From assembly GCF_000519305.1 (NCBI RefSeq), contig NZ_JAFG01000003.1, positions 809,070 through 873,069 of the forward strand: 64,000 bases of DNA. The letters are read 5' to 3'. A program made the position numbers and the translations under genes. This DNA comes from Mesorhizobium ciceri WSM4083. GTDB lineage: Bacteria; Pseudomonadota; Alphaproteobacteria; Rhizobiales; Rhizobiaceae. The notes under the pieces are model-generated. The model was not told the origin of the DNA, ran no database searches, and saw only the letters and a list, made by a program, of their open reading frames with translations. How positions within the stretch are numbered: position 1 is the stretch's first letter; every line of letters begins with the position of its first letter. Of the stretch, positions 53,619 through 61,569 are shown in pieces.

Positions 53619-54656
53619 TCAGAGGAAGGCCGGCATCACCCGGTCAATGAACAGTTGCAGCGATTTCATCTTGCGCTCGTGCGAAAGGCCGCTGTCGATC
53701 CAGATCGAATACTGGTCGTAGCCGAGCGCCTCATAGGCCTTCAGCCGGGCGATGACCTCATCGGCCTCGCCAATCACCAGGTTCTGCCTGATCTTGTCGG
53801 GCGCGTATTGTGGCATGGCCGCGATCTCGTCCGGCGTCAGCGGTTCCAATATGCCTTGATGCACCGGTTTCTTGTTCTGGAACCAGGCGCCGAACTGGCA
53901 ATAGAAAGTCGACAGGTCCTGCGTCAGGCGATCGGCATCAGCCGCGTCGTCGGCAACGAAGGTGTGCATCAAAAGCATGATTTCCGGTCGTTCGATCTCG
54001 GGATGCGCGGCGCATGCGGCGTTGAAGCGCTGCATCAGGCTCGTCACCTCCTCGTCGCCGGAAGCCAGCGGCGTCACCTGGACCTTGCAGCCATTGGCGA
54101 CGGCGAAATCGTGCGAATTCGGGTCGCGGGCCGCCACCCAGATCGGCGGGTAGGGTTTCTGCAGCGGCTTGGGCGAGGAGGTGGTCGGCGGGAATTGCCA
54201 GAACTCGCCGGAGAGTTCGAAGTCGCCGTCCCAGAGGCCGCGGATCGCCGGTATGATCTCGCGCATGCGCTGGCCGGCGCCCCAGGCGTCGAGCCCCGGG
54301 AAGATACGCTGATATTCATAGCTGTAGGCGCCGCGCGCAATGCCGATGTCGAGCCGGCCGCCACTGATGACGTCGGCCATCGCGGCTTCGCCGGCAAGCT
54401 TGATCGGATGCCAGAAGGGCGCGATCACGGTTCCAGTGCCAAGGCGGATGTGGCTGGTTTTGGCCGCGAGATAGGCGATGTTGATGAAGGGATTGGGCGA
54501 GATGGTGAATTCCATGCCGTGATGCTCGCCGATCCAGGCGGTCTCGAACCCTGCCTGTTCGGCCATCAGGACCAGCTCCTCGAGCTCGGTCACAAGCTCG
54601 GAATGCGGCTTGGCCAAGTCCGACCGTTCCATGTGCACGAAGAGCGAGAATTTCAT
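53619..54656 (-). CDS. Luciferase-like (LLM) flavin-dependent monooxygenase
   Basis: A 345-residue bacterial-luciferase-family TIM barrel. MKFSLFVHMERSD, EHHGMEF and the RLGTGTVIAPFWHPIKLAGE region match the family. It needs reduced flavin, which the adjacent flavin-reductase fusion (ATGA overlap) can supply. The pair would form a two-component monooxygenase; the substrate is unknown. Confidence 0.88.
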   Translation of the reverse strand: MKFSLFVHMERSDLAKPHSELVTELEELVLMAEQAGFETAWIGEHHGMEFTISPNPFINIAYLAAKTSHIRLGTGTVIAPFWHPIKLAGEAAMADVISGGRLDIGIARGAYSYEYQRIFPGLDAWGAGQRMREIIPAIRGLWDGDFELSGEFWQFPPTTSSPKPLQKPYPPIWVAARDPNSHDFAVANGCKVQVTPLASGDEEVTSLMQRFNAACAAHPEIERPEIMLLMHTFVADDAADADRLTQDLSTFYCQFGAWFQNKKPVHQGILEPLTPDEIAAMPQYAPDKIRQNLVIGEADEVIARLKAYEALGYDQYSIWIDSGLSHERKMKSLQLFIDRVMPAFL

Positions 54657-56452
54657 CCGTGGTCACCTGTATTGACGATGGAAGCGCTGGGTCTGGCGAG
54701 CGGCCGGACCTCGCCTTCGACATCGTTGCCGACATAGACGCCGAAGGCATCCACCGAGCATTCCCTGATATAGCGCGCGAGCATCGAGCGGATCGCCGGG
54801 TCGGGCATCTTCAATCCTTCGATGGCGTCGATCTCGATCAGCCGGATGCCGCGATCGCTGGAAGCGGGCACGTCGAACGTGCCGCGATAGTAGACATGTG
54901 TGCGTGAAGTATTTCCGGCGTCGTCCCAGACGGCGAAAAGGAAGCCGAGCTGAGCTTCGATGGCCTTCGCCGCAAGCAGCCCTCGGAGGCTTTTGTCATC
55001 GCCAGCCGAGCCCAATCCCCGGCCGCGCGGCAGTTCAAAGCCGTCCGCCGTTTCCAGGAACAGGATGCGGCCGCCATTTTCGAGAATGGCGCCGACATCG
55101 GTGCCGGGCTGGGTGGCGGCGAGCGCGTCCTGGCTGAGGCCGGGGGCGACATAGGCGCCGCGGCAATAGCCGAGCGGCTGCGCCGAATTGTGCTCGAAAT
55201 CGCGGACGCGGCCGATGAGGATCGAATGATCGCCGGCCTCGACCAGCCGCTCCATGTCGCAGTCGAAAGACGCGACGGAGCCGTCCAGCACGGGGCTGCC
55301 GGTCCGTCCCGGCCGCCATGCCACCGAGGCGAACTTGTCGGCCGCTTTCGAGGCAAAGACGCCGGATGCCGCCTTCTGACCCTCGTTGAGGATGTTGATG
55401 GCGAAGCTCTTCGATGTCGCGAAGACGGGATGGCCTAATGCTTTGTGGGCGATGCAGACCAGCACCAGCGGCGGATCGAGCGACACCGAGGTGAAGGAGT
55501 TGGCGGTGAAGCCGCGCGGCTCGCCTTCGGGGCCGATCGTCGTGACGATGGTGACGCCGGTGAGGAAGGAGCCAAGCGCACGGCGGAACTCGCCGTTGTC
55601 GAACCCGGTATTCGCCTCCGCAGTGTTGTTTTGTTCGATCGCTTCGTCCTCTGCGAGGAAGTCAACGATATGGCACGTTGTCAGATCGGGCGCGGCGACC
55701 GCCATCATGTGCTTTTCGCCCGGCAGCACCGTGCAGCGGCCATGCGGTGCCAGGCGTCCCATCGCGGCCGACATTGCCGGCGAAGAGTTCCTGTCCTCGG
55801 AGCCGGTCATGAACAGGGCCGGCACGGCCAGCGTCGGCAGGCGGTCAGCATGATCGCCGTCGGCACGAGCGAACAGGCGATAAGTGCGGGCATAGCCTTC
55901 CGGGTCGACCGCGCTCAGTGCGGATGCCGTCTTCTGCGCTGCCGCCTCCAGTTCGGCCGGCACCGGATCTCCGAACCAGCGGGCAATGGTTTGTGCCGTG
56001 CCGGCCGTATCGCTGCGGCCGTTGAGCGCCACGGCGCGCTGGCGAACTGCTTCGGCCAGTTCAGGTGGACGCCGGAACACCGCGTTAAGCGAAACGATGC
56101 GGCGGACGCGCTCCGGTGCGCGCAGGGCCAACTCCTGGGCAACAAGTGCACCCATTGAATGGCCAACGACGGACACCTTGTCGAGGCCGAGATGGTCGAG
56201 CAGGCGAACGGCCTGGTCGGCGTAGTCGGCCAGTTCCGGGTGCTGCGGCGGCAGCGGCGAAAGGCCATGGCCGAGCATGTCGATGGCAATCACGTCAAAG
56301 CGGTCTGCCATGCGCTCGATCTGCGGCTGCCAGATCGCCGCGTTCACGCCGACACCGTGGATGAACAGCACCGGCGTGCCCGCGCCGGCTCGGATGAAGC
56401 CGGTGCCGTCGGGCGCCGTGTCCTGTCGAGCCCATGCGAAAGCGTCAGCCAT
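54653..56452 (-). CDS. Alpha/beta-hydrolase fused to flavin reductase with extra C-terminal domain
   Basis: A 599-residue fusion. Residues 1-265: hydrolase (FIHGVGVNAAIWQPQ oxyanion loop, nucleophile VVGHSMGALVAQE, His in PGEKHMMAV). Residues 285-445: RutF/HpaC-type flavin reductase (FLTGVTIVTTIGPEGEPRGF, TANSFTSVSLDPPLVLVCI). Residues 450-599: a further domain (GFELPRGRGLG, LGFLFAVWDD, ARYIRECSVDAFGVYVGNDV), perhaps a degenerate Nudix fold. No frameshift is seen. ATG 56452 fits the preceding gene stop (8-nt overlap). Confidence 0.85.
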   Translation of the reverse strand: MADAFAWARQDTAPDGTGFIRAGAGTPVLFIHGVGVNAAIWQPQIERMADRFDVIAIDMLGHGLSPLPPQHPELADYADQAVRLLDHLGLDKVSVVGHSMGALVAQELALRAPERVRRIVSLNAVFRRPPELAEAVRQRAVALNGRSDTAGTAQTIARWFGDPVPAELEAAAQKTASALSAVDPEGYARTYRLFARADGDHADRLPTLAVPALFMTGSEDRNSSPAMSAAMGRLAPHGRCTVLPGEKHMMAVAAPDLTTCHIVDFLAEDEAIEQNNTAEANTGFDNGEFRRALGSFLTGVTIVTTIGPEGEPRGFTANSFTSVSLDPPLVLVCIAHKALGHPVFATSKSFAINILNEGQKAASGVFASKAADKFASVAWRPGRTGSPVLDGSVASFDCDMERLVEAGDHSILIGRVRDFEHNSAQPLGYCRGAYVAPGLSQDALAATQPGTDVGAILENGGRILFLETADGFELPRGRGLGSAGDDKSLRGLLAAKAIEAQLGFLFAVWDDAGNTSRTHVYYRGTFDVPASSDRGIRLIEIDAIEGLKMPDPAIRSMLARYIRECSVDAFGVYVGNDVEGEVRPLARPSASIVNTGDHG

Positions 56453-57032
56453 GCACGTCCCCAAGCTCCTTGAGGTCCTGATAGCGATCGCCGATACGAT
56501 GATGCGGGCGACCGCCGATCGACGCACCAAGCGCCACCACCAGTTCGTCCGGCGCCGGCGCATCGCCGATCTGGAAATGCACGGTTAGGTAATGCGAGCG
56601 CCGTCCTTCGTCATTCTTGTCCATCAGTGGGATCATGATCGGCGTGTTCGGCCCGCCGCGCAGGTTGGTGAAGGCAAGATAGGTCTTGGCGCCGACGGCG
56701 CGGCGATAGTGATTGCCGAAATGCAGCGTGTGGATCAGCGCCGAGGCATGCTCGATCTCGCCTGACGTGCCGCAAATGGCCGCCTTGCCATAACCCTCGA
56801 TCGCGTCGCCGGAACCGGCGATGGCAATGATCTCGCGGGTTAGGATCTCTCCGAGCACCGGCGCGCAGGCGCGGATTTCGGGCGACAGATCGTCGGTGAA
56901 GCCGCGTCCGGCCCAAGGGTTCGCCAGCACTGCGGCGACGCCGATCAGGCGCAGCGGTCGGGGGGCAGCCTTGCCGCCTTCGATCAGCGTGTTCTCGGTA
57001 TAGGTCACAATCTTGCGGATGGCAGGCTGCAT
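56445..57032 (-). CDS. Amino acid synthesis family protein (PF06684/DUF1185)
   Basis: A 195-residue cytoplasmic protein. IRKIVTYTENTLIEGG at the start and GYGKAAICGTSGEIEHASAL in the centre are characteristic. The function is not known; despite the family name, no synthesis role is shown. First gene of the catabolic operon. Confidence 0.8.
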   Translation of the reverse strand: MQPAIRKIVTYTENTLIEGGKAAPRPLRLIGVAAVLANPWAGRGFTDDLSPEIRACAPVLGEILTREIIAIAGSGDAIEGYGKAAICGTSGEIEHASALIHTLHFGNHYRRAVGAKTYLAFTNLRGGPNTPIMIPLMDKNDEGRRSHYLTVHFQIGDAPAPDELVVALGASIGGRPHHRIGDRYQDLKELGDVHG

Positions 57033-57084
57033 GGAATCCTCGGGTTGGCGATGGCAAGGGATCGTCCGACCTCTGTATAATCTT

Positions 57085-57096
57085 ATGGTATACCAT
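57085..57096. promoter_or_regulatory. Palindromic operator between catabolic operon and FCD regulator
   Basis: ATGGTATACCAT, a perfect 12-bp palindrome of the TGGTATACCA type used by FCD-GntR regulators, between divergent genes. TATAAT at 57076-57081 may be the -10 for the regulator gene. Confidence 0.65.
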
Positions 57097-57166
57097 GCTA
57101 TGGAGCGCCAAGTACCTTGTCAACCGGGCATGGAATCTGTTTTCGTGACAGCGCAGGAGACAAGAC

Positions 57167-57838
57167 ATGCCAGACGACACGCTTCGCATCGACCGCAGCG
57201 CCAAGACCTTGAGGACACTGGCGCTGGAACGCATGCGCGAGGCGATCATGGATTTCCACTTCCAGCCTGGCGAAAGGCTGGTCGAGCGGCCGCTTTGCGA
57301 CCAGCTCGGCGTCAGCCGTTCCGTCGTGCGCGAGGTTTTGCGGCAGTTGGAGGCCGAAGGGCTCGTGCAGATGATCCCCGGACATGGGCCCGCGGTGGCC
57401 AGGCCCGACCTTGGCCGCACCGACGAGATCTATGAGCTCAGGGCTCTGCTTGAGGGTATTGCAGCGCGCGCCTGCGCCTTGTCGGCCACCGGCGAGCAAC
57501 TGGCAACGCTCGAACGCGCGCTGGCGGACCTGTTCGAGGCATGGGTGTCGGCGACGCCGCCGGCAGTGATGCGGGCGACGACGAAATTCTATGAGGCGCT
57601 GTTCGAGGCCGCCGACAAGCGTGTCGCCTGGGAAATCGTCAGCGGGCTGAATGTCCGAATCAATCAGCTTCGTTCGATGACCATTCTTTCGGAGAACCGC
57701 CGCGAGCCTGCGATCAGCGAGATGAACGAGATCATGGACGCGATAAGGACGCGCAAGCCCGATGAGGCGGAAGCGGCGGCACGGCGACATGTCGAATCGG
57801 CTTGGCAGATCGCTCGAGATAAACTTCGCCTAGTCTAG
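57167..57838 (+). CDS. GntR-family regulator, FCD domain
   Basis: A 223-residue regulator: wHTH (RMREAIMDFHFQPGERLVER, QLGVSRSVVREVLRQLEAEG) and all-helical FCD ligand domain with metal/acid-binding residues (EIYELRALLEGIAAR, RRHVESAW). Divergent from the PF06684-LLM operon and probably its repressor through the palindrome at 57085. Confidence 0.88.
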   Translation: MPDDTLRIDRSAKTLRTLALERMREAIMDFHFQPGERLVERPLCDQLGVSRSVVREVLRQLEAEGLVQMIPGHGPAVARPDLGRTDEIYELRALLEGIAARACALSATGEQLATLERALADLFEAWVSATPPAVMRATTKFYEALFEAADKRVAWEIVSGLNVRINQLRSMTILSENRREPAISEMNEIMDAIRTRKPDEAEAAARRHVESAWQIARDKLRLV

Positions 57839-58097
57839 ATCCCCGTGAGTCCAGCCTATCCAACCCTTCGAAGCGCCTTGAAGAAAGTGTCTGCTTCCGA
57901 GCAATTGAAAAATGCAACTTTACGACTGAGATCAGGCGCAAAGCAGCCATTCGCTGAATCTTGATCAGACTGAATGTCAGCAATGGGCCGCTTGCAGACC
58001 GGCAGCTTCAGGCTCCAAATCCTCGTGAGCGGACATTAATGGGCGGCGTGGGCATCGTCAGGATCTGGCCCGATCCACCTTCGAGTGGCGTGGCCAT

Positions 58098-58616
58098 CTA
58101 TCGGGGAGTTGCCGCGCCATCGAGCATCGTTATGAATCCGGCCAAGATGGTCAAGACGAGGCCGAAGACGAAGATAAATCCCGCCACCACAATGACATTC
58201 GCTGCCCGCCTGCTCAAAGAAAGCGCTTTCGATTTTGTCGCATCGTTTGCCTCGCCCCACAGCATACGGCGCGCGGCAGTCCACGCTAGCGCCATCGCCA
58301 GGCACACCCGATAATCGAGATTATGAAGCACGACCATGATGCGACAAGAATGTGCTTGTAATAAATCGGTGCACTTTTCGCGTTCACCAGCTTGTCTGAA
58401 AAGTTCACAGAGAATAATAAAATACCGCTGAGCAGCGCGATGAATTGCGCGCACATATCTTTGATTTCCTTGTATTGGTATTGCAGGAACTCTTCGATCG
58501 GATTTTGGCCGGCCGTGCCACTCTCACCCTCGGTCAGAGCAGAATCCCCACTCACCCTACTAACGCTTTCCAAAAATAGCAGACCACTCAGCGTATCGAT
58601 CCACATTCGACAACGC
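58098..58616 (-). pseudogene. Four-TM membrane protein interrupted by a frameshift
   Basis: ATG 58616 opens a soluble N-terminus (MWIDTLSGLLFLESV, then EEFLQYQYKEIKDM) and two hydrophobic segments (FIALLSGILLFSVNF, ILVASWSCFIISIIG), and stops just after CAWRWR. Near 58295-58310 the next frame continues LAMALAWTAARRM and two more hydrophobic segments (VIVVAGFIFVFGLVLTILAG) to 58098. The two halves would make one continuous protein after a single indel. No family recognised with confidence; layout resembles SLATT-like proteins. Start overlaps the upstream gene by 57 nt. Confidence 0.55.
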
Positions 58617-59195
58617 TCGCGAAGGGTGGCTGACTTTGAAGTACGATAGCTTCCGCGATTTGATCTCGCTGTAGAGTCCAGAGGCTCCGAGAGCGCGCGC
58701 GGCATCGGTTCCCATCGCGATGACCTTTCGCAGCTTCGGCATTTGGTCAAGCGTGAACCGAACAACTGGCGCCGAAATCGAAAGCGCTAGTAGCCCGTCC
58801 GGCAGCTCGCCGCGCTTCAAGCCGTCGTTGCGGAGGAGGAAGCAGGCCGAGATGTACAGGAAATTGCACGATGTGTTGCGAAAGCCATCCTCTAGCTGGC
58901 CAAAGTGGCAAAGCGTTTTGAGCAGGTTCTTGTCGGTCGGTGCCTTCGGGTTGTGGCTGTAGGGATTTGGATCGCCAGCCTCTAGGCGCTCATCTATGTA
59001 TTGCGCCGGGTAGAAGTCCTTTGCGATCAAAAGGTACTCGCCATCCCAATCGCCTAGCAGCGTCTCCGTTCCCCATAGGTGCCTATTACCCAGGCGGAAG
59101 GAAGAAATGTTTCTGTAGAGTGGATGCGAGAGTTTGTGCACCCACGGCGGGATGGCGGGTGTCTTGAAAACTACAGGTTCTGCAGCAGTTTTCAT
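58560..59195 (-). CDS. Uracil-DNA glycosylase-superfamily-like protein
   Basis: A 211-residue protein. GDWDGEYLLIAKDFYPAQY resembles the substrate loop of UDG-fold enzymes, SCNFLYISACFLLRNDGLKR the core strand, VIAMGTDAARALG the third motif and SHPSRA the C-terminal H-P-S motif. Catalytic activity is uncertain, as the first motif is atypical. It is coupled to the downstream membrane gene by overlap, suggesting a two-gene module. Confidence 0.5.
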   Translation of the reverse strand: MKTAAEPVVFKTPAIPPWVHKLSHPLYRNISSFRLGNRHLWGTETLLGDWDGEYLLIAKDFYPAQYIDERLEAGDPNPYSHNPKAPTDKNLLKTLCHFGQLEDGFRNTSCNFLYISACFLLRNDGLKRGELPDGLLALSISAPVVRFTLDQMPKLRKVIAMGTDAARALGASGLYSEIKSRKLSYFKVSHPSRALSNVDRYAEWSAIFGKR

Positions 59196-59640
59196 CTCCG
59201 TGCCTTCCTCCAGCCCGCCGCACGTGCCTCAGCCTCCGAGCAAAACCATTGCTCTCCGAACTCAGGACGGATGACAGTGTCATCGTAAAACATCTGGCCG
59301 GAACATGATAAATCCGCTCGCCGGTGTTGATCGAGGTGTTGCCTTTGATGTTACAACTACCCGTGCCGTTGCTGGCGGCTACTGTGAGCCGGCCAGCGGG
59401 GACGAAGCCGACAACGGTTCGAGGGTTTGCGGTCGCACCGTGAGAAACACAGCCACGGGAACCGTACCAGCGGAAGCAGATATTGCCATCGCCACAACCG
59501 CGCTCGACGCCTCGTGGCGTTCTTTCGCCAGCGGTCAGCCTGATTGGCACCCTGATGATGACGCTGGACTTTGCCCACGCCCCTATCTCCCCGTCGGGAG
59601 AATGCTTCCAATCTGCGACTGAGTCCATACATCTGAGCAA
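59192..59640 (-). pseudogene. Frameshifted small secreted-type protein (IKGN...FCSEAEA family)
   Basis: One frame gives GSCNIKGNTSINTGERIYHV and PA; the next gives FYDDTVIRPEFGEQWFCSEA, then EARAAGWRKARR and a stop overlapping the ATG at 59195. Joining them needs one missing base (expected VPGQMFYDD). This matches the C-terminus of rhizobial nuclease-like small proteins. The N-terminal boundary (open frame to 59640) is uncertain. Confidence 0.5.
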
Positions 59641-59650
59641 TCGTTAATAG

Positions 59651-59872
59651 AAGGGCCTAGTCGATGAATGGGTTTCGGCGGTTGGCCTTCGCCGTGAGGA
59701 TTATGGCACCCACTCGCTACGTCGTACCAAGGCCTCCATCATCTACAAGGCCACCGGGAGTCTCCGAGCAATTCAAATTCTGCTCAGCCATACCAAGATT
59801 GAGAACACAGTCCGGTATCTCGGCGTCGACGTCGAGGATGCACTGACGCTGGCCGAGGGAACTGAAATCTGA
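59651..59872 (+). pseudogene. Tyrosine-recombinase C-terminal relic
   Basis: An open frame after a stop at 59648 reads VDEWVSAVGLRREDYGTHSL, RRTKASIIYK, ILLSHTKIENTVRYLGVDVE and ends AEGTEI. HSLRRT contains the catalytic R of H-x2-R, LLSHT the second His and TVRYLGV the tyrosine nucleophile. Only about 73 residues remain, with no start or N-terminal domain. Confidence 0.75.
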
Positions 59873-59877
59873 AAGTC

Positions 59878-59908
59878 GACGACCTCGCCTGGGTCGGGCG
59901 GGGTCGTC
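59878..59908 (+). terminator. Hairpin after integrase relic
   Basis: 12-bp arms (GACGACCTCGCC/GGCGGGGTCGTC, one G-T wobble), loop 7 nt, weak T content after. Likely the old terminator of the integrase gene. Confidence 0.4.
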
Positions 59909-60084
59909 ATCGTTTCGTGTTGGGTCCAGCAGCTTTGCGCCTGATGGCAGTCGTTCAGACCTATGGCAGTCTTTCCAAAAGCGGACGCTCGGGAGCAGTC
60001 ACGTTTTTCTGGCATTTACGTTGCAATGCGTGCGCATGGCGCGCGTGCCGCTGTACGAAATCCGATAGCTGCCCCCAATAACAA

Positions 60085-61482
60085 TTAGATCAAGAGTTTT
60101 CTGGCCTGCGAGAGGCCGCCTATTGTTCTGCTCGAAACACTTGCGATGGAAGGTACGGCGTTTCGGTAGCAGCCCCAGCGCGCTTTGAAGTGGGATAATC
60201 CCTCGCAGATCGCCTTTGCGACGGGGACGCCGATCTCGGATCGAGAAAGGTCGGCGAACCGTACGTGCGAACCACAAACTTCGTTGATTTCACTCAGCAA
60301 CTCGTCGACGTTGCTTTGGCCAGCGCTTCCTAGGCTGTCGGCAGGCTTGCCGATGGCGAAACGGAAGTTGCGCACGTCGGCGAAACGCTTCCAGCGGGTC
60401 ATCCGACAATCGTCATCGCTCACTGTTTTACTATGGGGCCGTTCACTCCTTTCGGCGTGAGCCTGCATGGCAGCCTCGGATTGTATCAATTCCAAAAATG
60501 CGGATCGGGCGGCAGCAACCATATCGAAGCTACACCCGAAACCCACCGCCATGTGCTCGCCACTGTCTTTGCAACTGATCGCCGCCGTCACGATGGCTGT
60601 GCGGAAGGACGAGATATCAAGAAGCCAGAGCCTGCGTCCCGTTTCGTAGCGATGCTGCTGGATGTGAGACGCCAAGCCTTGATCATCAAGCTGCGCGATC
60701 TCCAACCGCTTTCTCAGGGAGCCTCGGTGCCACCAGATTCCCGTGGCGTCTCGTTCCACAAGTTCAAGCAAGGCGCGCGTTCTGGCATCGGCGCGCGTTG
60801 TGCCAGCGGCGCAACCGTTGGAGTCGACATTCAAGCTGGAATCGCCATATGCGACGTCCCCAAAGCGGCCATAGCAAAGAAATGCCGGACAAAGCGCGAC
60901 CCTCTCGTCGTGGAAGCTCTCAACGGACGCCCATAGACGGGGATTATTCAGATGGTCCGTTGAAGGGATACTATCCCAACCGCGCCACGCTTTGTTGAGC
61001 CGATCGCGGTGTCGGATCTGTTCTAGCGAGAAGCCCAGGACGTTGATCGCGTCGATCATGATTCCATCGCCCAAGGCCTCAGTCTCCACGGACTTTGCAA
61101 CGTCGTCGGCCCTACAGGCCCAGCTGTAGATCTCCGCAGCCTCTCCGAGACAAGCCAACACGGCCCGGGCGGCGTCAAGGCCTTTGCCACTTGCTGTGAT
61201 TCGTTTCTCACTCCCTTCGAATGGAGCAATGTTGGACATTGCCAGGAATCCACCCGGAACATCGAACACTTCAACGCCAATGTTGTAGCGTGTCGCGAAG
61301 TGCAAAAGGGGCAGGCTATTCTCAGGCGCGGCGACAAGGGTCGCAGTCAGACAATCCAAGATATCCAAATCATCGGCAGACGACTGGCAGCCCCCAGTCG
61401 TGTCGTCGTGGTTTAACGTCATTTGCCGGTCGCGATCGAACAACAGAGCAAGCGTTATCCAATGCGACCCGCGCAACAGCAT
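60085..61482 (-). CDS. YcaO-domain protein
   Basis: A 465-residue YcaO-family ATP-dependent amide-backbone-activating protein. ATP-site segments: ITASGKG and GLDAARAVLACLGEAAE (residues 95-117) and SNGCAAGTTRADARTRAL, ELVERDA (221-246). The C-terminus ends SQARKLLI and lacks the PxPxP tail of azoline-forming YcaO enzymes. ATG 61482 is used; MTLNHD at 61422 is an alternative. No E1-like partner is seen nearby. It is divergent from a SARP-type regulator. Could be a thioamide-, azoline- or other RiPP-modifying enzyme. Confidence 0.8.
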   Translation of the reverse strand: MLLRGSHWITLALLFDRDRQMTLNHDDTTGGCQSSADDLDILDCLTATLVAAPENSLPLLHFATRYNIGVEVFDVPGGFLAMSNIAPFEGSEKRITASGKGLDAARAVLACLGEAAEIYSWACRADDVAKSVETEALGDGIMIDAINVLGFSLEQIRHRDRLNKAWRGWDSIPSTDHLNNPRLWASVESFHDERVALCPAFLCYGRFGDVAYGDSSLNVDSNGCAAGTTRADARTRALLELVERDATGIWWHRGSLRKRLEIAQLDDQGLASHIQQHRYETGRRLWLLDISSFRTAIVTAAISCKDSGEHMAVGFGCSFDMVAAARSAFLELIQSEAAMQAHAERSERPHSKTVSDDDCRMTRWKRFADVRNFRFAIGKPADSLGSAGQSNVDELLSEINEVCGSHVRFADLSRSEIGVPVAKAICEGLSHFKARWGCYRNAVPSIASVSSRTIGGLSQARKLLI

Positions 61483-61569
61483 GTTGGCTCTTTCAATATT
61501 TTAGCTTCTGCTGTTTACGTAGGGTCAGCGGTGGGCGCCTATCGGCGGCCGAGACGATAGCTGACGGGG

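Noticed and set aside
59305..59622. 105-residue plus-strand frame between relics
   Set aside because: It is opposite the frameshifted IKGN-type gene and has no recognisable feature.
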